Assembly (NCBI RefSeq): GCF_015482765.1 | Contig: NZ_JADMLB010000066.1 | Coordinates: forward strand, 62,001 to 126,000 | Origin: Halodesulfovibrio sp. | GTDB lineage: Bacteria; Desulfobacterota; Desulfovibrionia; Desulfovibrionales; Desulfovibrionaceae | Reading direction: 5' to 3' | DNA length: 64,000 nucleotides | Shown here: positions 56,988 through 64,000 of the stretch, piece after piece | How positions within the stretch are numbered: the stretch's first letter is position 1 | Layout of the letters: every line of letters begins with the position of its first letter | The notes under the pieces: generated by a model | Seen by the model: only the letters and a program-made list of their open reading frames with translations | Databases searched by the model: none | Told to the model about the DNA's origin: nothing | Made by a program: the position numbers and the translations under genes

Positions 56988-57872
56988 CTAGAGCGTTTGC
57001 TGTTTGAGCTTTGTCATGAACATTCGGGGTGTTTGCCCTGTATGACGTTTGAAGAATTTCACTAAATTTGTCGGTTCATCAAAGCCGGTTTGAATAGCCA
57101 GTTCTTTAGTCGTTGGAGAGTGCACAGCAATGTGTCGTTTAATCTCCAAAACAACATACGCATCAATGAATTCTTTAGCAGTGCTGCCTACGATGGCCTT
57201 GCAGATGGCGTTGAGATGTTTGTAGGAAACTCCAATTTGTTCGGCAAAATCAGCTGCGTTTCTCGTGGTTGTGTATCCACGTTCAAGTGATTTGCGGAAT
57301 TCAGCAAAGGTGTCCTTCCATTCTGTATGCTCAATAGGTTGCATAACGATATATTTTTTGCGTGCAAGCTTCAGTAGCAAAAGATTAAGCTGCAAGCGCA
57401 GGATTTCTTCTGAAATGGCGTTTTGAGGATGGCGACATTCTGTTTGCAAGGCTTCTATGTCATTACGAATGTCAGCGGTATATGCTTGTTGTAAAAGCGG
57501 TGATGAAGTGTGGTAGTTGAAAAGAGCATTAACCGCTGCAAATTGAGTCTGATTTATGTTTTTAAGTATAAATGACTCTGTGAAAAGAAGAATAATTCCC
57601 TCTACATGATCTGTTATTTCAAAGGCATGTATCTGATTCGGCGCAATGAGAAGTACATCCCCTTCCTGAACGTTGTATGATGTGAAATCAATATGATGTT
57701 GCCCGCTTCCCTTAGTAATAATCAGCAGATGGTAAAAATGAACACGATGCGGTTGCTCCAGAGGAAATAGAAGGCGCTTTTGTTTTGTGAACAATTCTTG
57801 AAGAGACGTTATCTCAAATTCGTAAGCAGAGTTTTTGGGTGAGTGAAAATACACGCGGGGGATTTCAGACAT
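56988..57872 (-). CDS. AraC-family transcriptional regulator
   Basis: A 294-residue protein with an N-terminal cupin-like sensor (VHFYHLLIITKGSGQHHIDF, GDVLLIAPNQIHAF) and a C-terminal double helix-turn-helix (ADFAEQIGVSYKHLNAICKAIVG, LAIQTGFDEPTNLVKFFKRHTGQTPRMF). The start at 57872 gives the usual length; the frame stays open 76 codons upstream but that part is low-complexity and unlike the family. Target genes unknown. Confidence 0.88.
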   Translation of the reverse strand: MSEIPRVYFHSPKNSAYEFEITSLQELFTKQKRLLFPLEQPHRVHFYHLLIITKGSGQHHIDFTSYNVQEGDVLLIAPNQIHAFEITDHVEGIILLFTESFILKNINQTQFAAVNALFNYHTSSPLLQQAYTADIRNDIEALQTECRHPQNAISEEILRLQLNLLLLKLARKKYIVMQPIEHTEWKDTFAEFRKSLERGYTTTRNAADFAEQIGVSYKHLNAICKAIVGSTAKEFIDAYVVLEIKRHIAVHSPTTKELAIQTGFDEPTNLVKFFKRHTGQTPRMFMTKLKQQTL

Positions 57873-58024
57873 AGCCGCATCCGTAGGTAAAAATGTATGG
57901 TAGCTCAGTATAGAGGAAAAAGGGCAGGCAGAAAAATGGTTTTCACAGGGTGATAACGACAGTTTGGTATAGGAAAGAAAGAGAATCTTGGGCTGATAAG
58001 TGGTTTCGTAGTGTTGATGTGAGA

Positions 58025-58073
58025 AGGGGAATAAAAAAAAACGGCATGACGTTGTCGGATTGTCATGCCGTTC
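58025..58073 (-). terminator. Terminator of the tct-peptidase operon
   Basis: AACGGCATGAC / GTCATGCCGTT followed on the minus strand by T9. Confidence 0.9.
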
Positions 58074-58176
58074 TGCAGGGATGAGATGGAGATTTTGCAA
58101 GTGTGAGCCGTAAGGAATGCGCTACACGGTAATAGTAGGGTGATGTTCTCCATCCCCATGTCAGAGTCTCTTAAAA

Positions 58177-59349
58177 TCACTCCGCTGAGTCTGCTACCGC
58201 AATAATTGATGCCGCCAGCAGTTTTGCTCTTTCAAGAAGTGTGTGTGTCTCAATGTACTCTTCAGGAGTGTGATAGTTACCGCCGACAGGCCCCATGCCG
58301 CAAATTGTCGGGATTCCCATGGAGGAAGGCAGACCAGAATCTGCTGCACCACGCGTCGCTGTTCCAACAACAGGTATATTAAGAAGTGCTCCACAATTTT
58401 TTACTGTTTCGAAGAGCTTTTTGTTTCCGGGTGACTCGTTCATCGGCAGGAAGCTGACGCCGCCGGAAAGAGTCGCAGATGTTCCGGAAACAAAAGAGGT
58501 TTCAGTCGTCTTGTTAAAACCGGCCATCAATGTGTCCGCAGATTCAAGATCGGCAAAAGAGAATTGTATTCGTGCTTCTGCATGTTCAGAAACGACATTC
58601 CCATTGTCTCCTCCTTTGATGAGCCCGACATTGACAGTATTACCTGCCTGAATATCTACAAGCTCTTGTAGAGAAAGGATCTTATGGGCAAGTTCTACGT
58701 TTGCAGAAATTCCTTTTTCAAAGGCCAAGCCAGCATGTGCAGATTTTCCGTCGATAACTAAGTGAAGATGACCGGCACCCTTTCGCTCAGTAACAACCGA
58801 ACCGTCAGCTCTTCCTGCTTCCAGATTGAAAACAGCTTCAGCGTGTTGAACAATGTCTTTAATAATCGCTTTTGAGGTTGGAGAACCGATCTCTTCATCT
58901 GAAGTAAAAAGGGCCTGAACCGGAATGTCAGTGATTCCACAGTGCGTTAATGCTTTTAGAACAAATACCATTAACGCGATTCCGCCTTTCATATCCGCTA
59001 CACCGGGTCCGTAACATCTGTCAGTGCTTTCATCTCTGGTGAACGGACGCTTTAGTACCGTGCCGGACGGAAAAACAGTGTCGCGATGTCCCATCAATAC
59101 TATAGGGCGTCGATCAGTCTGCTCATTGATTGATGCAAGAAGCTGATTGCCAAACTTTTCTTGATGATAGGCTTTAGTCGGGATGTCGCTTTTGCCCAAG
59201 TATTCAAGAATGATCTCTCCGGCAACGTCATTTCCGGATTTTTCCCATGAATAGCTGTCAGTATTTACGAGCTTTTCTAAAAGTAAAAAAAGTTCAGCTT
59301 CATGTTTTTCAAGGTAATTAAGTACATTTTCAGTGCGTTGATCAAGCAT
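58177..59349 (-). CDS. M20-family metallopeptidase
   Basis: A 390-residue zinc peptidase of the ArgE/DapE/CPG2 group. Metal-binding motifs are MGHRDTVFP, GPGVADMKGG, SDEEIGS and NLEAGRADG, with the dimerisation lid between. It hydrolyses an acyl-amino acid or dipeptide. The gene overlaps tctA by 8 nt, so its substrate is probably what the transporter imports. Start chosen for AGGAG six nt upstream. Confidence 0.88.
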   Translation of the reverse strand: MLDQRTENVLNYLEKHEAELFLLLEKLVNTDSYSWEKSGNDVAGEIILEYLGKSDIPTKAYHQEKFGNQLLASINEQTDRRPIVLMGHRDTVFPSGTVLKRPFTRDESTDRCYGPGVADMKGGIALMVFVLKALTHCGITDIPVQALFTSDEEIGSPTSKAIIKDIVQHAEAVFNLEAGRADGSVVTERKGAGHLHLVIDGKSAHAGLAFEKGISANVELAHKILSLQELVDIQAGNTVNVGLIKGGDNGNVVSEHAEARIQFSFADLESADTLMAGFNKTTETSFVSGTSATLSGGVSFLPMNESPGNKKLFETVKNCGALLNIPVVGTATRGAADSGLPSSMGIPTICGMGPVGGNYHTPEEYIETHTLLERAKLLAASIIAVADSAE

Positions 59350-60868
59350 GACTCTCTCCTGTTTCACCATTGGCAGCTGCAATATTCCGCTTCCTTTTGC
59401 GTTCATTCAGAATGTTTTGAACAACCATACCGATAGCTAAAAGAAGAATTATGCAGCTGATAGGGCGTGTAAGAAAAATTGTTGCATCGTTATTAGACAT
59501 CAGCATTGCACGCCTAAAGTTGGACTCAACTAATGGAGAAAGAATCAGTGCTAACAGCAGTGGGGGAAGCGGGAATCCTGTTTTTTCCATTAAATATCCG
59601 AGGAGGCCGAAGGTTGCCATAATGATGACATCGAACTCAGAGTTGTTAATGGAGTATGAGCCGACAACACAAAGTGCGACAACAATCGGCATAAGAATGC
59701 CCTGTGGAATTTGAATGAGCTTGGCAAACAGTTTTACGGCTCCCATTCCCAGAATCAGCATGAATATATTTGCGATAATCAGTGAGAAGAAAATGCCGTA
59801 AACAACGTCCGGATAATCTGTGAAAAGAAGCGGGCCGGGAGTTAATCCCTGTACCATAAGGCCGCCCAGCATGATGGCGGTAACGACGTCTCCCGGAATT
59901 CCCAATGTGAGAAGCGGAACCAGTGCGCCGCCAGTAACAGCATTGTTAGCAGATTCGGTGGCTGCCAGTCCTTCAAGATGACCTGTTCCGAATTTTTCAG
60001 GGGTCTTAGAAGCCTGCTTTGCTTTGTTGTACGCGATAAAAGAGGCAATACCTGCACCACAGGCGGGAATGATTCCGACAAATGTTCCGATAGCAGATGA
60101 TCTGAACAAGTTAACTTTATTGTCGCGCACATCTTTAGCGCTGATAATTGCAGAAGCAACAGCACCTTTCATCTGGTTTAAATCTTTGCCTTCCAGAATC
60201 TCTTCAAGGCGAATGATGACCTGAGATACAGCAAAAAAGCCGATCAGAGCAGGAACGAAGGAGATACCAGTAAGAAGGGCTGGAATGCCGAAGGTATTTC
60301 GAATGTCGCCTGAAACGGGGTCAAGTCCTATCGTAGCTAATAAAAGACCAAGTAACGCGGAAAGGCAGCCTTTAAGCATTGAACCGGAAGATATACCGGA
60401 AACAACGGAGAGTCCGAATACCGCAAGTGCAAAATATTCAGGTGGTCCAAAAGAAAGAGCGATTTTAGCAAGCTGCGGTGCTACAAGCATAAGTGCTAAT
60501 GCGCTGAAAAGTCCGCCGATTGTAGAGGCAATGGTAGTCATGGAAAGTGCTTTTCCTGACTCACCCTTGGCTGTCATTTGTGGACCTTCCATAAGTGTTG
60601 CTGCTGCCATAGCTGTCCCCGGTGTGCTGACAAGGATTGCTGTGATAGCCCCGCCGTAAACTCCTCCAACGTAAATGCCCAGCATTGCACCAAAGGCAAC
60701 AACGGGAGCCAAATCAAATGTCATAGGAATAAGAAGAGCTATTCCCATAGTCGCGGTAAGCCCCGGAAGCGCGCCAAAGGTAATGCCCATGGCAGTCCCA
60801 ATGAACGTTGCAAGTATTGCTGCCGGTGCAACAGCATTGCCGAGTCCTAAAAATATATGTTCGAGCAT
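59342..60868 (-). CDS. tctA: Tripartite tricarboxylate transporter, large permease subunit TctA
   Basis: A 508-residue membrane protein with 11-12 helices and the TctA signatures GALPGLTATMGIALLIPMTF and ITAILVSTPGTAMAAATLMEGP. Together with TctB and a TctC binding protein it imports carboxylates using an ion gradient. Overlap with the M20 peptidase gene suggests an amide-containing substrate. Confidence 0.93.
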   Translation of the reverse strand: MLEHIFLGLGNAVAPAAILATFIGTAMGITFGALPGLTATMGIALLIPMTFDLAPVVAFGAMLGIYVGGVYGGAITAILVSTPGTAMAAATLMEGPQMTAKGESGKALSMTTIASTIGGLFSALALMLVAPQLAKIALSFGPPEYFALAVFGLSVVSGISSGSMLKGCLSALLGLLLATIGLDPVSGDIRNTFGIPALLTGISFVPALIGFFAVSQVIIRLEEILEGKDLNQMKGAVASAIISAKDVRDNKVNLFRSSAIGTFVGIIPACGAGIASFIAYNKAKQASKTPEKFGTGHLEGLAATESANNAVTGGALVPLLTLGIPGDVVTAIMLGGLMVQGLTPGPLLFTDYPDVVYGIFFSLIIANIFMLILGMGAVKLFAKLIQIPQGILMPIVVALCVVGSYSINNSEFDVIIMATFGLLGYLMEKTGFPLPPLLLALILSPLVESNFRRAMLMSNNDATIFLTRPISCIILLLAIGMVVQNILNERKRKRNIAAANGETGESHA

Positions 60869-60930
60869 TGTAATCCCTTTTTATTTATCAGGCTGTAGGT
60901 GGTCTGAACCAGTTGCTGTCACGTTTTGCC

Positions 60931-61362
60931 TTATGGAAGAGGGACTTTAAAAACGTAGGTAATAAAAGCGTAGATGCCGGCAGTTCCAACAAGTGCTGTG
61001 ATACAGATAGTAACGATGTTTGAACGTCCGAATAAAAGCTGTGCAGCAATTAGGAACGGGACTGTCGCAATAAGAAAGCCGAATGATAAAAAAGCGATCA
61101 GGTAACCGAAAAAAAGAAAAATGAAGCAAAGAGCACGAGGGTAAAAACGAATTTTGGTTGGAAGAGATGATCGTATGAAAAGTGCTTTTGCTATAAGCCC
61201 GCATGCCCCGATTGCGATGAGCGTTAGTATGAGGTTCGGGAAAGATGCCGGGCCGAAATATGCTCCGGGTAATGGCTTAGGGAGAGTTGTTGTGAGTGAA
61301 AAACCGAAAAGGACAAGTCCCAGAAGCAGCAAGCCGGATACAATATCAGTGATATTTCTCAT
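60931..61362 (-). CDS. tctB: Tripartite tricarboxylate transporter, small subunit TctB
   Basis: A 143-residue protein with four membrane helices, matching TctB in size and pattern (DIVSGLLLLGLVLFGFSL, PGAYFGPASFPNLI, FLFFGYLIAFLSFGFLIA). ATG at 61362 after GGAG. Lies between tctC and tctA. Confidence 0.88.
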   Translation of the reverse strand: MRNITDIVSGLLLLGLVLFGFSLTTTLPKPLPGAYFGPASFPNLILTLIAIGACGLIAKALFIRSSLPTKIRFYPRALCFIFLFFGYLIAFLSFGFLIATVPFLIAAQLLFGRSNIVTICITALVGTAGIYAFITYVFKVPLP

Positions 61363-61385
61363 GTGTGTCACTCCAGAAGGCTGGT

Positions 61386-61413
61386 GTTTCCTGCCCGCCG
61401 AAGCAGGCAGGAA
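61386..61413 (-). other. UUCG-capped hairpin between tctC and tctB
   Basis: TTTCCTGCCTGC-TTCG-GCGGGCAGGAAA, 12 bp (one G-U) with a UUCG tetraloop, no T-run. Its place just after the binding-protein gene suits differential expression of tctC over the permease genes. Confidence 0.7.
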
Positions 61414-61422
61414 ACGAGTTCA

Positions 61423-62400
61423 TTAGTCGCTACTTTTGAGAATTTTGGCGAAACTTTTGTATTCAGAGCTGATAATGGCGTCTAATTCTGCCCCACTCAG
61501 GAAGCTCGCAGGGATGGCGGCTTTTTCAAGGCGTGCTTGAACTTCAGGTTCATTTAACGCGTCCTTGATGGCGTTTTGTAGTTTGAGAACAATTCCTTCA
61601 GGCGTTTTTTTAGGAACTGCAAAGCCAAACCAGGTACCACCGGTAATTGTTTCGTAGCCTAGTTCTTTAAACGTAGGGACATCTGGGTAGACTGGAGAGC
61701 GTTCATCTCCAGTGATTGCAAGCAGGCGAAGATCGCCGGACTTGTAGTGTGGGAGGTATTCGGATGCTGTCTGAACGGTGGCAACAACGTGCTTACCCAG
61801 CAGAGCACTAGTAGCTTCAGCACCACCGTTGAAAGGTATGTGTTGCATGGAAACATCCGGCTGTCTGGAAAGGAAGTCTGAGAAAAGCACATGCTGTAAC
61901 AATCCTGCGCCACAGGTACCGAATGTGGTATTTGGTGTTTTTTGTGCGTATTCCAGCAGCTGGTTGAAATTTTCAATGCCGGAGTCGGCACGTACTGCTA
62001 CTGCAAATGGGAACAGAGACAGGCGTGCAATTGCGCGGAAGTCTTTAGGAGTATTGTACCCCACATTTGCGCGGTTCGGGGTAAGGCTACATGGACCCAA
62101 GCAGGTGAGGATTACAGTATAGCCGTCTGGTTTCGCGTTTTTAGCAGCGAGCATTGCGATGGCACCTGCTCCGCCTTTTTTACTTACAACGTTAAATGAT
62201 TGCCCCATATTACGTTGCAACGCTTCAGATATAATACGTGCTTGGATATCTGAGCTGCCCCCGGGAGAGAACGGGTTAATAATAGTTACAGATCTGTCAG
62301 GATAGTTGTCGATTGCCTTTTGTCCAGCCTGAGCAGAAACAAGACTGGAGAAAACGAGGCAAAAAGCCAGTACAAGTGAGTAAATGTGTTTAGATTTCAT
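61423..62400 (-). CDS. tctC: Tripartite tricarboxylate transporter substrate-binding protein TctC
   Basis: A 325-residue Bug-family periplasmic binding protein. The signal peptide ends LVSAQAG; mature hallmarks are YPDRSVTIINPFSPGGSSDIQARI, AAKNAKPDGYTVI and the C-terminal VLKLQNAIKDALNEPEV. It delivers the substrate to TctAB. First gene of the operon, with a sigma-54-like promoter and an adjacent sigma-54 response regulator. Two start codons six nt apart fit the ribosome site equally. Confidence 0.92.
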   Translation of the reverse strand: MKSKHIYSLVLAFCLVFSSLVSAQAGQKAIDNYPDRSVTIINPFSPGGSSDIQARIISEALQRNMGQSFNVVSKKGGAGAIAMLAAKNAKPDGYTVILTCLGPCSLTPNRANVGYNTPKDFRAIARLSLFPFAVAVRADSGIENFNQLLEYAQKTPNTTFGTCGAGLLQHVLFSDFLSRQPDVSMQHIPFNGGAEATSALLGKHVVATVQTASEYLPHYKSGDLRLLAITGDERSPVYPDVPTFKELGYETITGGTWFGFAVPKKTPEGIVLKLQNAIKDALNEPEVQARLEKAAIPASFLSGAELDAIISSEYKSFAKILKSSD

Positions 62401-62454
62401 GTACATAATTCCTCTCTGTAAAAATGTAAGTTCCGAGATCTTAGTGTTATTAGA

Positions 62455-62469
62455 GCAAGCACTGTTCCT
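62455..62469 (-). promoter_or_regulatory. Sigma-54-like promoter of the tct operon
   Basis: On the minus strand AGGAAC-AGTGC-TTGC with T after: GG and GC cores at the right spacing, two mismatches. About 55 bp upstream of the tctC start. An inverted repeat GTAGCATT/AATGCTAC (62483-62540) upstream of it may bind the activator. Confidence 0.55.
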
Positions 62470-62614
62470 ATTAGGTGTGTTGGTAGCATTGTGGTTTCTA
62501 ACTATTTAAAATCATGCGTATAAAATGTTTATAATGCTACAGTCGTTCTAGTTTTTGTTGGTAAACACCTTGTTTGGCAGAGAGGAAGCAGAAGAATCAG
62601 GGCGTTGAAAATAA

Positions 62615-62643
62615 AAAAAGCAGGACATCTGTCCTGCTTTTTA
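62615..62643 (-). terminator. Terminator after the sigma-54 response regulator
   Basis: AAAAAGCAGGACA / TGTCCTGCTTTTT; can act on both strands. Confidence 0.85.
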
Positions 62644-62667
62644 GGAATTTTGATAGCTCAATTTTTG

Positions 62668-64000
62668 TTATTTCCATCCAGAGCGTCGAATATTGTGCTC
62701 CTGTAGGTACTTATATAATCTGCTTCGACTCAGTTTTGATATGGCACACGCTTCGTCGATGTCCCCTTCTGTGAGTTCCATCAGCTCCATCAGGTATATT
62801 CGTTCTACTTTTTCTTTTATTGAGTCACGGGCTTCTTTTAAAGAAGGCAGCTCGCCATCATTGTTCGGAAGCAGAATTGTGTTGATAGCGTCATCTTCAA
62901 AAAGTAGGTCTGCCCCAGCTTTTTTCTGGCTGTTAAATCGTTCAGCTCGTAAGGCCGTAGGAAGGTGCTGAGAAAGCACAATGGGTGACTTTCCTGATCG
63001 TTGAATACCTGCCTCAACTGCGTGAAAAAGCTCTCGGACATTTCCCGGCCATCCATAACTCTCTAATGTTTCAATACAGTCCGAAGAGAGATGTTTTGGA
63101 GGAAGGTTCATTGTCTCACAATAGGTGGAGCAATGATGTTCCGCAAGAATACGTGTATCTTCACCTCGTTGACGTAAAGGGGGAAGTGTTATGGATATTC
63201 CGCGGAGCCGGTAATAAAGGTCTGCTCGAAAGCTTCCGGCGGCCACCATTTTGGAAAGATCTCTGTTCGTTGCAGATATTAGTCTGAAGTTACTTGTCCT
63301 CTCTTTTTTTCCACCAAGGGGACGGTACCGCCTTTCTTGAAGTACTCGTAAAAGCATTTTTTGGAGATCAAGAGATAACTCACCGATTTCATCAAGGAAA
63401 AGAGTCCCCCCATTTGCCTGCGCTATGAGCCCTTCACGCGCGTTCTGAGCTCCTGTGAACGCCCCCCGTTTGTGACCGAAAAGAGTGCTCATCCCAAGAG
63501 TGTCGGAGAGAGAAGCACAATCAACCGTAACAAAAGAGAAATCGGTACGGAAACTGTTCATGTGAACTAAGCGTGATACAACTTCTTTGCCGGTTCCAGT
63601 TTCACCAGTGATGTGGATATTGGCATCGCCTTTTGACGCGATACTGGCCTGCTGTAACGCATTTAACCATGCAGGACTTTTGCCTATAACAAACTCTCTC
63701 CCCTTTAGGCTTGGTTCAACAAGAAGCTGTGTAGTGGCTCTGTAATCGAGAAGTCGTTCCAGCATCGGGAGCAGCGCTTTTGCGCTAAGCGGCTTTTGTA
63801 AATAGTCCCATGCGCCATTGCGAAGTGCTTTGATTGCATCATTTTTATCTGCTGCACCAGTAATAACAATAACGTTGGGAGCGGGAGTGAGTTTGTTTAT
63901 GAGGTTCGGCATATTGTCGATGCCGTTTCCGTCTGGGAGTCCCACGTCTAAAAGAATTACATCGAAATTTTGTGTCGAGAGCTCGGACTGTGCCTCAGAA
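62668..64000 (-). CDS. Sigma-54-dependent response regulator (5' end outside window)
   Basis: Partial, about 443 residues visible; the frame runs off the right edge. A receiver domain with phospho-acceptor Asp in VILLDVGLPDGNG is followed by an AAA+ domain with GETGTGKEVVS, GAFTGAQN and GGTLFLDEI, and a C-terminal Fis-type helix-turn-helix (EACAISKLSRSRLYKYLQEHN). Its partner histidine kinase is probably just outside. It lies next to the tct operon, whose promoter looks sigma-54 dependent, so it is the likely activator of carboxylate uptake, much like DctD. Confidence 0.92.
   Translation of the reverse strand, partial: SEAQSELSTQNFDVILLDVGLPDGNGIDNMPNLINKLTPAPNVIVITGAADKNDAIKALRNGAWDYLQKPLSAKALLPMLERLLDYRATTQLLVEPSLKGREFVIGKSPAWLNALQQASIASKGDANIHITGETGTGKEVVSRLVHMNSFRTDFSFVTVDCASLSDTLGMSTLFGHKRGAFTGAQNAREGLIAQANGGTLFLDEIGELSLDLQKMLLRVLQERRYRPLGGKKERTSNFRLISATNRDLSKMVAAGSFRADLYYRLRGISITLPPLRQRGEDTRILAEHHCSTYCETMNLPPKHLSSDCIETLESYGWPGNVRELFHAVEAGIQRSGKSPIVLSQHLPTALRAERFNSQKKAGADLLFEDDAINTILLPNNDGELPSLKEARDSIKEKVERIYLMELMELTEGDIDEACAISKLSRSRLYKYLQEHNIRRSGWK

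Overview
The window looks like chromosomal DNA of a marine sulfate-reducing member of the Desulfovibrionaceae; the moderate G+C and gene content would fit Halodesulfovibrio, but that genus name is inference. Diagnostic content is a multihaem HmcA/HmcB pair at the left edge, a taurine-degradation cluster (permease, sulfoacetaldehyde reductase, taurine:pyruvate aminotransferase, alanine dehydrogenase), a lactate permease, several sigma-54 systems and cyclic-di-GMP proteins. No phage, insertion sequence or CRISPR array was seen.

Layout. 0-2.7 kb: start of an hmc operon (leftward) with a promoter region full of TACCGA inverted repeats. 3-12.3 kb: TIM-barrel protein, a complete leftward RND efflux operon (outer-membrane factor, adaptor, pump), a heptosyltransferase-like protein, a Spy-like periplasmic protein and a TetR regulator. 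12.4-14.9 kb: acetolactate-synthase-type ACT subunit, phosphate butyryltransferase and butyrate kinase in one operon. 15-23.5 kb: rhodanese, GlmS, alanine racemase, PilZ protein, FAD oxidoreductase and a trypsin-like lipoprotein. 23.6-31.1 kb: sigma-54 activator divergent from a four-gene taurine operon with a near-perfect -24/-12 promoter. 31.4-38 kb: a structured RNA candidate, tRNA-Thr, Ada-like repair protein, chemoreceptor, HD-GYP and GGDEF proteins. 38.7-45.7 kb: TauE-like permease, lactate permease, a small membrane protein and a second copy of the permease from the taurine cluster. 46.4-48.7 kb: gap and pgk behind LacI-type operators. 48.8-56.8 kb: a sigma-factor remnant, an iron-sulfur flavoprotein with an HxlR regulator, pqiABC, RsgA and a ferredoxin fusion. 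57-64 kb: AraC regulator, M20 peptidase and a tripartite tricarboxylate-type transporter (TctCBA) next to a sigma-54 response regulator that runs off the right edge.

The most unusual observation is a pair of leftward small-RNA genes at about 20.3-20.4 kb and 39.5-39.7 kb. They share promoter layout (TTGACA, 17 bp, -10), an identical 18-bp palindrome at +1, a three-way-junction fold whose stems differ in sequence but stay paired, identical loop motifs (UUCCGC, CCACCA), a conserved AACGCUCUUC linker, and terminators with different stems but the same CUCACCA loop. The same palindrome, slightly degenerate, lies in the lactate-permease leader and before a 51-residue membrane protein. The lactate-permease leader also carries a 9-nt complement to the CCACCACC loop. 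This suggests an undescribed regulon made of one DNA-binding protein, two sister sRNAs and carbon-transport targets.

Metabolically, the taurine cluster would convert taurine to isethionate and regenerate pyruvate from alanine. The isethionate sulfite-lyase needed to release sulfite for respiration is not in the window.
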